Origin: Caprella mutica
Taxonomy: Eukaryota; Arthropoda; Malacostraca; Amphipoda; Caprellidae
Direction of reading: 5' to 3'
DNA: 64,000 nucleotides
Assembly (NCBI GenBank): GCA_947561585.1
Contig: CANNZV010002573.1
Span: forward strand, 1-64,000
Under the pieces are notes generated by a model, which searched no databases, had not been told where the DNA came from, and worked only from the letters and a program-made list of their open reading frames with translations. Within the stretch, counting starts at the first letter, position 1. Every line of letters begins with the position of its first letter. A program made the translations under genes and the position numbers. This document shows, piece by piece, positions 49,001 to 55,659 of the stretch.

Positions 49001-52000
49001 AGTACATCACTACTGTAACTGATAGTACATCACTACTGTAACTGATAGTACATCACTACTGTAACTGATAGTACATCACTACTGTAACTGATAGTACATC
49101 ACTACTGTAACTGATAGTACATCACTACTGTAACTGATAGTACATCACTACTGTAACTGATAGTACATCTCTACTGTAACTGATAGTACATCTCTACTGT
49201 AACTGATAGTACATCACTACTGTAACTGATAGTACATCACTACTGTAACTGATAGTACATCACTACTGTAACTGATAGTACATCACTACTGTAACTGATA
49301 GTACATCACTACTGTAACTGATAGTACATCACTACTGTAACTGATAGTACATTACTACTGTAACTGATAGTACATCTCTACTGTAACGGATAGTACATAT
49401 CTACTGTAACTGATAGTACATCACTACTGTAACTGATAGTACATATCTACTGTAACGGATAGTACATCACTACTGTAACTGATAGTACATATCTACTGTA
49501 ACTGATAGTACATATCTACTGTAACTGATAGTACATCACTACTGTAACTGATAGTACATTACTACTGTAACTGATAGTACATCTCTACTGTAACTGATAG
49601 TGCATCACTACTGTAACTGATAGTACATCACTACTGTAACTGATAGTACGTCACTACTGTAACGGATAGTACATCACTACTGTAACTGATAGTACATCAC
49701 TACTGTAACTGATAGTACATCACTACTGTAACGGATAGTACATCACTACTGTAACTGATAGTACGTCACTACTGTAACTGATAGTACATCACTACTGTAA
49801 CTGATAGTACATCACTACTGCACTGGCTATGCACTCACTGTCCATTAGATAACAGTAACTCTCATTTAAAAGGTCAATGTAGATTTAGAACAATTTATTT
49901 GTTTTCCTTTATCTATTTAAGCAGTTATAATTAAGATTTTACATTTCGTAAAATAATTTCAATCATACAGGAACAAAAATGTCCACAGAAAAGGTGCTAC
50001 TCAAGAAAGTTTGTGTTTTTTGTGTGGGTATGTTTCTTGTTTTTGTGTTACCAAAGTTATGAAAAGTGAACTTATTTCTCAACAGAAAATTGAACAAACA
50101 TTTCAGGTTGGTAACATAAAGTTAAAATAACGTCAACATTATTGAGTAATAATAGAAAGTACACTATCTCTTTACTAAAAGCAAGTACACTATCTCTTTA
50201 CTAAAAGCAAGTACACTATCTCTTTACTAAAAGCAAGTACACTATCTCTTTACTAAAAGCAAGTACACTATCTCTTTACTAAAAGCAAGTACACTATCTC
50301 TTTACTAAAAGCAAGTACACTATCTCTTTACTAAAGCAAGTACACTATCTCTTTACTAAAAGCAAGTACACTATCTCTTTACTAAAAGCAAGTACACTAT
50401 CTCTTTACTAAAAGCAAGTACACTATCTCTTTACTAAAAGCAAGTACACTATCTCTTTACTAAAAGCAAGTACACTATCTCTTTACTAAAAGCAAGTACA
50501 CTATCTCTTTACTAAAAGCAAGTACACTATCTCTTTACTAAAAGCAAGTACACTATCTCTTTACTAAAGCAAGTACACTATCTCTTTACTAAAGCAAGTA
50601 CACTATCTCTTTACTAAAGCAAGTACACTATCTCTTTACTAAAGCAAGTACACTATCTCTTTACTAAAGCAAGTACACTATCTCTTTACTAAAGCAAGTA
50701 CACTATCTCTTTACTAAAGCAAGTACACTATCTCTTTACTAAAGCAAGTACACTATCTCTTTACTAAAGCAAGTACACTATCTCTTTACTAAAGCAAGTA
50801 CACTATCTCTTTACTAAAGCAAGTACACTATCTCTTTACTAAAGCAAGTGCACTATCTCTTTACTAAAGCAAGTACACTATCTCTTTACTAAAGCAAGTG
50901 CACTATCTCTTTACTAAAGCAAGTGCACTATCTCTTTACTAAAGCAAGTACACTATCTCTTTACTAAAGCAAGTACACTATCTCTTTACTAAAGCAAGTA
51001 CACTATCTCTTCACTAAAGTAAGTACACTATCTCTTCACTAAAGTAAGTACACTATCTCTTCACTAAAGTAAGTAAGTTATCTCTTCACTAAAGTAAGTA
51101 CACTATCTCTTTACTAAATCACAGTATAAGTTACCATGCAATAGTTAGGTAACCATAGCTATTTAGTTTGTGGTAAAGACATGCTAACTAGATTGAAATG
51201 GAACCTCATACTCTAACTAGATTGAAATTACCTCAGATAGAGCAGTCAAAGGAGGCAGCCATTCACACCATATGCTTTATAGCGAACTATTACGTGACGT
51301 CACAGGTTGACATTCAGCAAAATAGTTCCTATTTATCTCTCTCATAGTGTTATTCGTACCAGAAGATATGGGGATTCGGAAAAAATTTCGACAGCAATTT
51401 GTCGACAGGAAAATTTGTCTATTGAAGATTTTTCGAAGTGATTTCTGTCTAATATTGCTGTAGCCAATAACCTTAAAGGGGCAGTTCAGTCAATTTTTGT
51501 TTTCATAATATTAATGTTAAACGATCACTTAGTAAGAATAAAACATTCTTGTAGAATTAAACGGTTGAAAAAAGTATAATAAGCGATATATATCATATTG
51601 TATAAATTCGATTTAGATGCTGCGTCCTCCTACAGATGGCGCCACCACTCTGTACTATTAGTTTACATTTTACAGCTGATAAGATGTAAACAATTTTTCT
51701 ATCAACAGTATTAACAAGTAATTTATGAAGAGATGGTTTTTTCAATTTCACAAATTCTTTTCACCATTTTCATAAGTTAATAACCGATTCAAGTCTGGGA
51801 CTGGTTATCATTTTGTTTACGTACTACAATGATTAGTTACGCGGTTCACCGCAGTCCACAGATGGCGCCACTAATTTACAATATACATTTTATATAAACA
51901 TTTCTAAAATCAACGAATATTCTAATGTTACATAAATAAATGTACTAAATCGATTTAGGACCAATTTGACGATAGTTTGATTTTGACTGAACTGCCCATT

Positions 52001-54567
52001 TAATGAAGTAGTTATATTAATGAGCTGGTTATAGAGTATAAACTGTACATACTTAGTATCTTTTAAGTTAATTAATTTAAATACCAACAACACGGAAATA
52101 GAGTAGAAAGTAAAAACTGTGTAAGTGGTAAACACAAAGTAATTAAACAAAACAAAATTACATGAAAAGTTTCGATATATAGAAACACCATATTAACATT
52201 TCCAAAGAAACATAATATAGAAAATTTTATGGAAATATTCAAAGAATGTGAGTCACAAAAAGTAATAAAAGGCTTCAATGCCAACAAAGAAGCATTCAAT
52301 TAAAATCTAACATTTACTAAATGTTGGTAACAAATATTCTGAGAGTGAACCAAATATTATAATGAAATAAATTGTGTAAATACGGGGTGATTGATAGGTG
52401 GCCAGGTAAGTACTAAGTACACTTTTCACCTGAGGGTAGGTTAGCGGTCATGTTCAAGGGAATGGAGAGGCTTGCCCCTCGGATGGCTTACATTACCGAT
52501 TTACCTGGGGTTGAGTTTTACCAGGGTGCAATTTAGAGGGGTGGAATTTACCTAGAACCGATTGCTTCATTTAGAATAGCAATATTAGTAAAGTGTTCAA
52601 TAAACGTTTCTCTGTTATTATATTTTACCTAATGAAAGAGTTATTAATTGAAATAATGAACTGCTTGACGAAGATTGCCATAAGACGTTAACAACTAGAT
52701 GAACATTTCCTACCATTCAATAGAATAAATGTTAGTGCTGAAAGATGTCGCTAACGAGTTCCTATCGCTTGCTAGCAATGTGCGACATGTTTCAGTCTAG
52801 GTACATCTGTTTCTCTCATGCCCTCGTGCATCTCTTCGCCCACACTATTTAACCTAATAAGGAATAGTGTTTCAAGGTGACTATTAACTATTCACTGCAT
52901 TATTTAGTAGAGAGAGGGGGGGGGGGGTTAGCAGTTCCTGATGATGTAGCAGTTCCTGATGATGTATTGACTATAGTTGACATCTTTTAACTGCTTATAA
53001 TATTTATTGCTTAAGAATACTTTCTTAAATAACTGTATGGTATTCAATTTAAATAATTTACTTAATTAAAATTTGTTCCTACCATTCTCTACCAATAATA
53101 TTTTAAAATATTATTTCGGTGATCATTCCAATGTTGATAAAAGTATTTTAAATTATATTGTCATTTTGAGAAGAGTTCCTCCTGCCCAGTTCTTATTTAG
53201 TTCGTTTTTTTAGAGAGATGTTTGAAACCTATATTGTCTTAGGTATCAAACTGCAAAAACATTTTAACTGTGAGTCATTATGATTTTTTTTTTTTTTGTT
53301 GTTACGGGGTTAAATTTTAGAAGCTGTCAGATGGGTTACTTATAATTCATAGCAAATTAGATTGCACGTGGAATGAATCAGAAAATAGCATCACAAAAGC
53401 CAATAAGTACAAGTTTTAAAAGAGTTCAAGCTATTAAATGTTGTATGTCAATGCATCTATAGTAAACTATAAAATTAAAAAAGATTATATATGTTAAATT
53501 CAGGAGGATTATATATCAAATTTATGTAGAAAGAGGTCTTGTATTCAACAACCTAACTATACAATTAACTATATCAACTGCTGGCAGGTATTTGTTTTGT
53601 GACTTTAGATTCTGATGGAAAAATTTCGCTTGGTGAATATCATTATATTCATATTTCAATGAATATCATGATATTCATATTTCAATTATATCATTATATT
53701 AATTAAAACTAATTTGAACAAATTATTTTTATTACTTATTCCATTTATTTCAATTGTTATGGAATAACGCAATCATATATTGAGAAGTGGCCGATAGTAT
53801 GGATTTAACTATCAAACATGAATAGTATATAGATTGTTAACTCGTAAAAAGAGAAGGGACTCTTTTTCTTGATATATTTCAATATGTGTACATAGTTGCT
53901 CTACTGTGAATTATCAAATCACTTCAATCTGTTATTAAAGATCATATCCTAACATTTTGCATTGGACCGCCTCAAGATTGGCAGGTTAACTTGTATTACA
54001 GGCTTCAGTCATTTAACATCAATGGTTTGTTGTCATTCCAGGGAAAACTAACAACATTTTTTTGTTTGACTGTTGTTGTATTTTGACATTTTTCTTACAT
54101 TTTTTATTGACCGTTATTTGTTTTATTTTGAAATTGTTTTTTATTTACATATGATTCGACGCTTAACATTTTGTATGAATTCATTAACTATTTTTAAGTT
54201 CAAATTTAAAATAAGAAGAGAATGAAATAATGTTTTTTACATTTTTGTTTTAATATCAATTGGTATTTGGGGAAATAAAAGCGAGTGAAAATGAAAAGAT
54301 TAAGAAAAATATCAGACAAGCCGCATTAAACTGAATAAAATCATACCAGTAAAAATGATAAAAGTGAAAATTTGTTGCCAATATTATGTACTCACCCACT
54401 AAGAGAGCCACAATGTCCCCCATCCTCCCATTGTCCCTCCCCTGGATGTTACCAGCAATGGCCCCCAGGAGGGAGGCTCTACCCATGGGAGACTCCTTCT
54501 CCACCGGTACGGTGCAACTTACGTAGGCACAGATAGTTAGGAGAGACAAAGCCTTTCCGCACCACAT
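21749..54567 (-). CDS. sca: Scabrous-like secreted fibrinogen-domain protein (full coding span)
   Basis: Fifteen minus-strand exons (54567-54396, 36872-36736, 35393-35329, 34973-34829, 34560-34369, 34145-34094, 33748-33635, 33341-33074, 32851-32641, 30544-30385, 30306-30103, 30011-29823, 29497-29330, 22585-22397, 22029-21749) join in phase to 848 aa. Order of parts: signal peptide (about 1-19), coiled-coil segments with heptad Leu (about 60-175), Thr/Pro-rich linkers (about 300-325 and 505-625), another amphipathic block (about 410-495), and a C-terminal fibrinogen-related domain (about 630-848). This architecture and length fit Drosophila scabrous (about 770-800 aa), a secreted glycoprotein that modulates Notch signalling during neural precursor spacing. 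Other fibrinogen-domain proteins such as angiopoietin-like proteins or tachylectins are shorter or lack the two-block helical region. The first-intron length (17.5 kb) and minisatellite load are striking. Confidence 0.75.
22397..22585 (-). CDS. sca: sca exon, middle of fibrinogen domain (aa 693-756)
   Basis: Acceptor TTTTCTTTTCCAG, donor GTAATA, phase 1 on both sides. Encodes [20 protein letters not shown] and [20 protein letters not shown], the core of a fibrinogen-related domain (GFG...GEFWLGN..I..L). Confidence 0.93.
22798..23157. repeat. 50-bp minisatellite in the large sca intron
   Basis: About seven copies of a 50-bp unit containing CCCTATAAGATGTTGTTACT and TGTGTCCTGTGCCTTTGTCA. Outer copies are diverged or shortened. 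Confidence 0.9.
24885..26448 (-). mobile_element. Tc1-like DNA transposon with long inverted repeats
   Basis: Ends CACTGCTGATCAATAATATA inverted at both sides, flanked by TA duplications (24883-24884 and 26449-26450). The terminal inverted repeats are about 206-210 bp (24885-25090 and 26238-26448) and nearly identical, unlike the short ends of many Tc1 elements. It inserted into the Jockey-type element, so it is the younger of the two. It carries one transposase gene on the minus strand. Confidence 0.95.
25149..26153 (-). pseudogene. Tc1 transposase, broken by one frameshift and one stop
   Basis: Starts [20 protein letters not shown] with a paired helix-turn-helix DNA-binding region ([19 protein letters not shown] and [12 protein letters not shown]) followed by the GRPRK linker. 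The catalytic DDE domain shows [22 protein letters not shown] and [12 protein letters not shown], with 34 residues between the second Asp and the Glu (DD34E). The first Asp block has Gly where Tc1 proteins usually have Glu (SDEKKF). Near 25620 one base is missing, which shifts the frame, and shortly after it the usual Trp of VWG is a TGA stop. The second part remains open to 25149. About 340 residues in all, the usual Tc1 length. Confidence 0.92.
28395..29214. mobile_element. DNA transposon remnant with long inverted repeats
   Basis: The left arm (28397-28510) and right arm (29090-29210) are inverted copies sharing TTTCAAAACAACAGGCAAAT and AATAGGCCATTTTACAGAAG. Between them, on the minus strand near 28640-28720, [20 protein letters not shown] is the third-acid block of a mariner/Tc-like DDE transposase (D in place of E, DDxD type). 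The rest of the transposase is deleted. A second inverted match (ATTTTGCAGCATCCTATGATC) brings the arms closer to the centre. Confidence 0.82.
29330..29497 (-). CDS. sca: sca exon, start of fibrinogen domain (aa 637-693)
   Basis: Acceptor AATTTCCTCAG, donor GTAAAG, phase 1 both sides. Encodes [20 protein letters not shown] and [13 protein letters not shown] across the junction, the N-terminal signature of fibrinogen domains (C-x(n)-GGGWT..QRR....F.R.W..Y..GFG). Confidence 0.95.
29823..30011 (-). CDS. sca: sca exon, Ser/Thr linker into fibrinogen domain (aa 574-637)
   Basis: Acceptor TTGTGTTGTTAG, donor GTAGCC, phase 1 both sides. A short charged helix ([19 protein letters not shown]) leads into a Thr/Ser-rich linker, a basic KSSKKKRI site that could be proteolytically cleaved, and GCTDV, whose Cys630 pairs with Cys657 in the next exon by family analogy. 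Confidence 0.85.
30103..30306 (-). CDS. sca: sca exon, Thr-rich segment (aa 506-574)
   Basis: Acceptor TTGCTTCTAG, donor GTTAGT, phase 1 both sides. Low-complexity Thr/Ser-rich coding ([20 protein letters not shown]) with several possible O- and N-glycosylation sites. The preceding intron is only 78 nt and is open in frame. Confidence 0.75.
30385..30544 (-). CDS. sca: sca exon, amphipathic helix (aa 453-506)
   Basis: Acceptor TCAATGAAAG joins the previous exon in phase 0; donor GTATGG at 30384 gives phase 1, required by the next exon. Encodes [20 protein letters not shown] and [20 protein letters not shown], a clear coiled-coil pattern. Confidence 0.78.
30849..32640. other. sca intron, contents mostly unrecognised
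   Basis: AT-rich from 30849 to 31790. A GC-richer block at 31790-32580 has open frames on both strands but no recognised domain. The piece 31842-31915 is an inverted relative of 30782-30847 just beyond the intron's other end, suggesting a TE or a local inverted duplication. Confidence 0.5.
32641..32851 (-). CDS. sca: sca exon (aa 382-452)
   Basis: Acceptor TTCTCTTTTTAAG, donor GTACGG (weaker than average), ends in phase 0. Encodes a Pro-rich turn ([14 protein letters not shown]) and then a helix ([33 protein letters not shown]). Confidence 0.82.
33074..33341 (-). CDS. sca: sca exon (aa 293-382)
   Basis: Acceptor TTCATTTGCAG, donor GTAATG, ends in phase 2. Starts with a Thr/Pro-rich linker ([20 protein letters not shown]), then a basic/aromatic stretch ending in a helix ([20 protein letters not shown]). 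Confidence 0.82.
33635..33748 (-). CDS. sca: sca exon (aa 255-293)
   Basis: Acceptor GAAATTTACAG, donor GTGAGG, phase 1 both sides. Encodes [20 protein letters not shown] and [17 protein letters not shown]. Confidence 0.85.
34094..34145 (-). CDS. sca: sca exon, Arg/His-rich (aa 238-255)
   Basis: Small 52-nt exon, acceptor CAACAATTAG, donor GTGAGT. Encodes [17 protein letters not shown], whose basic residues could form a processing or heparin-binding site. Only this frame joins both neighbours without a stop. Confidence 0.72.
34369..34560 (-). CDS. sca: sca exon (aa 174-237)
   Basis: Acceptor TCTACTACAG, donor GTAAGC, 64 whole codons. Encodes [12 protein letters not shown], a Gly/Ala linker, and [20 protein letters not shown], with an N-glycosylation sequon NLT. 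Confidence 0.85.
34829..34973 (-). CDS. sca: sca exon, coiled coil (aa 125-173)
   Basis: Acceptor ATCTCTAATCAG, donor GTGAGT. Encodes [20 protein letters not shown] and [12 protein letters not shown], regular heptads of a coiled coil that probably drives multimer formation. Confidence 0.9.
35329..35393 (-). CDS. sca: sca exon, coiled coil (aa 104-125)
   Basis: Acceptor GATTTTTTCAG, donor GTAAAA, ends in phase 2. Encodes [20 protein letters not shown] and continues the coiled coil. Confidence 0.88.
35400..36735. repeat. sca intron with degenerate TGTTAAAAT repeats
   Basis: Mostly unique AT-rich DNA. At about 36238-36440 there is an irregular tandem of ATGTTAAA(A/T)T with spacers of 7-12 bp and strong drift. 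A similar short patch recurs at 38915-39010 in the next intron. No coding. Confidence 0.6.
36736..36872 (-). CDS. sca: sca exon, first coiled-coil block (aa 58-103)
   Basis: Acceptor CTCTTTTTCAG, donor GTGGGA (non-consensus +3 G). Encodes [20 protein letters not shown] and [20 protein letters not shown], a strong coiled coil and the most conserved-looking part outside the fibrinogen domain. It joins the signal-peptide exon directly in frame, or via the doubtful 30-nt exon at 40879. Confidence 0.9.
37117..37475. repeat. 24-bp minisatellite in sca first intron
   Basis: About 15 copies of ACATTGCTATGTTGTGTAAT plus ATTA or ATTT. A multiple of 3, so repetitive frames are open on both strands (about 125-170 codons); they are not genes. 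Confidence 0.93.
38098..38265. repeat. 16-bp minisatellite in sca first intron
   Basis: About ten copies of TTTCATGGAAATCTAA with point variants (GCAAAT, GAAAGT, GGAATT). Confidence 0.92.
39175..39900 (-). pseudogene. Decayed Tc1-like transposase
   Basis: The plus strand shows TTGGATTCAACTCCGG and GGAGCATTATTCTGTG, counterparts of the Tc1 blocks GGATTCAAGTCCGG and GCATTATCCTGCTGG in the intact element at 25340-25450. On the minus strand WVMVWGVL is readable near 39485. Frames are broken throughout and no terminal repeats were identified. Confidence 0.6.
40440..40725 (-). other. Unassigned open segment with internal duplication
   Basis: A 93-codon frame containing two diverged copies of one motif ([18 protein letters not shown] and [19 protein letters not shown]). 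The duplicated unit is about 115 bp, and the flanks give no splice or promoter signal. I take it as a piece of an unrecognised dispersed repeat rather than an exon. Confidence 0.35.
40879..40908 (-). CDS. sca: Doubtful 30-nt sca microexon
   Basis: A good donor (CACAG/GTAAGT) and phase 1 on both sides would insert ten residues ([10 protein letters not shown] plus a shared codon) between the signal-peptide and coiled-coil exons. The acceptor (TTTTATCAAG) has no pyrimidine tract and lies beside the 3.1-kb minisatellite. The neighbouring exons also join in frame without it, so it may be a cassette exon or chance. Confidence 0.3.
40925..44073. repeat. 30/31-bp minisatellite, about 104 copies, in sca first intron
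   Basis: Units of GGTAGAATAGGTAGTAAAGT plus ACCACCCCCT, with 31-bp versions (AAAAGT) and variants GTAGAGTAGGTACT and CACCACCAGG. Variant combinations recur as blocks of several hundred bp (compare 42480-43200 with 41700-42410), showing segmental duplication within the array. On the sca strand each unit reads CTACCTATTCTACCAG, resembling a splice acceptor. Open frames up to 535 codons on the minus strand are low-complexity artefacts. Confidence 0.96.
44278..44664. repeat. 17-bp minisatellite
   Basis: About 23 copies of AAAGCTAACTAACTTAC. The first five are diverged and the rest are almost perfect. Confidence 0.95.
44729..46032. mobile_element. Foldback-like element with tandem-repeat arms
   Basis: The left arm (44770-44866) holds about six copies of GACAAAATGCCTAACG. 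The right arm (45725-45960) holds about fourteen copies of the inverse, CGTTAGGCATTTTGTC. Between them lie about 860 bp of unique AT-rich DNA. Both sides are bordered by copies of the same direct 27-bp sequence CTGCCTATGCAGTTCG-AAGAATAT (one on the left at 44731, three on the right at 45964-46032). This is the architecture of Drosophila Foldback/Galileo elements. No protein is visible in the loop. Confidence 0.6.
46339..46805. repeat. 20-bp minisatellite
   Basis: About 23 copies of GTCCACTCTGTGGTGTCTGT in exact 20-bp register until 46770, then shortened. Variants CTCTATGG cluster at the right end. Confidence 0.96.
46870..47000. repeat. Clustered poly-C and poly-G tracts
   Basis: A run of 14 C (46876-46889), a run of 13 G near 46946, and further G runs at 46974 and 46990, all within 130 bp, with a TATATATGAG stretch between. 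These can form G-quadruplexes on either strand and are likely error-prone in sequencing. Confidence 0.85.
47494..48212. repeat. 31-bp minisatellite
   Basis: About 23 copies of a 31-bp unit, CACCAATGCAGTGAGACATC plus ACTACCACCAA, with CTACAACCAA variants in the middle. No spacers between copies. Confidence 0.95.
48457..49818. repeat. 23-bp minisatellite, about 58 copies
   Basis: Units of CATCACTACTGTAACTGATAG plus TA, with CATCTC, CATATC and AACGG variants distributed in blocks. Regular period throughout. Confidence 0.95.
50158..51115. repeat. Minisatellite shifting from 26-bp to 25-bp units
   Basis: About 37 copies of GTACACTATCTCTTTACT followed by AAAAGCAA (26 bp) on the left and AAAGCAA (25 bp) from about 50566. 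The last few units carry CTTCACTAAAGTAA. The length classes are almost fully segregated, with one early 25-mer at about 50330. Confidence 0.95.
51477..51999. mobile_element. MITE with TTAA target duplication (piggyBac type)
   Basis: Flanked by TTAA at 51473-51476 and 52000-52003. The terminal inverted repeats are AGGGGCAGTTCAGTCAA (left) and the complement of ATGGGCAGTTCAGTCAA (right). The interior has two copies of CAGATGGCGCCAC and no coding. TTAA duplication is diagnostic of piggyBac-type transposition. Confidence 0.85.
52004..54250. other. sca first-intron DNA, nothing recognised
   Basis: AT-rich unique DNA with a 12-G run at about 52917-52928, a short direct duplication (AGCAGTTCCTGATGATGTA twice at about 52930-52967), and a poly-T run near 53287. 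No exon in compatible phase seen. Confidence 0.5.
54396..54567 (-). CDS. sca: sca first coding exon, signal peptide (aa 1-58)
   Basis: The ATG at 54567 starts [20 protein letters not shown], a signal peptide with a hydrophobic core and likely cleavage around residues 18-20. A Gly/Arg-rich segment and [12 protein letters not shown] follow. Donor GTGAGT, phase 1, matching the coiled-coil exon at 36872. The upstream sequence has no obvious promoter motif. Confidence 0.82.
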
Positions 54568-55300
54568 CTCGCCACCTCAACTTGACTCACAAATAGACAA
54601 AGTCACTGTTTACAAGACAACCATCTTGACTGCCAGAATTATTTACACTCTTATTATCTAGCAGCTGCTTCCAGTGGTGATGGCAAAAAATATTTCAATA
54701 CCTAAATTATTGCTTCAGGTGAGTCTAGATGCAATGGGAAGATGAAATAGTATATTGAGTTAGATGTATAGTATTGTGATGTAGCGACACAGTAGTATAT
54801 TCTGTGAGAGAGGCATCACAACTAGGAGTGACACGAGGCAACCAATCTTCACTGGGGTCAGCAAGGAACTGACTAGTAGTGTAGTCTTGGTGACCCTAGC
54901 ATTACTTTAAAGGGTCAACATGGCATTGAGAACTATTATCTTGAACTTCTAGTTTCTTGGTTAAGATATCTACCTACCTTTGGTAGAGATGTCAGAAAAT
55001 AAAGTACCTGTGCAATAATCTATAAAAGTAAAATTGGAAAGTGAATATTAAATTGTTATTTTTCCTTTGCTATATTTTTTAATTATATGGTATGAGCATG
55101 TTTTTATATATTTTCACATTTTATTTTCTTTAATTATATATTATTAAATTGATGAGTTGTGAGCTGAGTTTACCTTTTTATTTTATTTTTTAATTTAATT
55201 TATTTTTTCTATTTAAATTATTGAGTTATGAGCTGTGTTTACAATTTTATTTATATGTTATTTAAGTATTGCATTACGAGCTATGTTTACATTTTACATG

Positions 55301-55328
55301 GTGAGTCAATCATTTTTGATTGACTCAC
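55301..55328. promoter_or_regulatory. Perfect hairpin carrying paired AP-1-like sites
   Basis: GTGAGTCAATCA, TTTT, TGATTGACTCAC: a 12-bp perfect stem with a 4-nt loop. Each arm holds a TGAGTCA/TGACTCA heptamer, the AP-1 (Jun/Fos) recognition sequence. It lies about 730 bp upstream of the sca start codon. A regulatory role is only inferred from the motif. Confidence 0.4.
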
Positions 55329-55659
55329 TTCACATTATTTGATATGCCTATTGTATTTATTCATGATTTCTTACTAAATTTATTTTTCTCTAATGTTTAA
55401 ATGTAACATTCTTCTCTAAAGAAATAATAGTAATTCCAAAAGATAACTTGAGATGACTGGCTATTTGTAAACGAAAGAGAAAAAATAAAGTTTTTTTATT
55501 TGAATAGCATCATCTTCAACATTTCTTGGTCTCGCAGCAAATTTTTCTATCAGCAAATGTAGCGCGGTATGCATTGCTTTTTGGTGATAATTTGCATGAA
55601 ATCTCATTGCACAACCACAATGAATCAATAAAAATAAAGAAAATTCTATTTTATAGATA

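Noticed and set aside
47494..49818. Possible CRISPR arrays (regular 31-bp and 23-bp repeats)
   Set aside because: The repeats are directly adjacent with no unique spacers, and the window is clearly eukaryotic.
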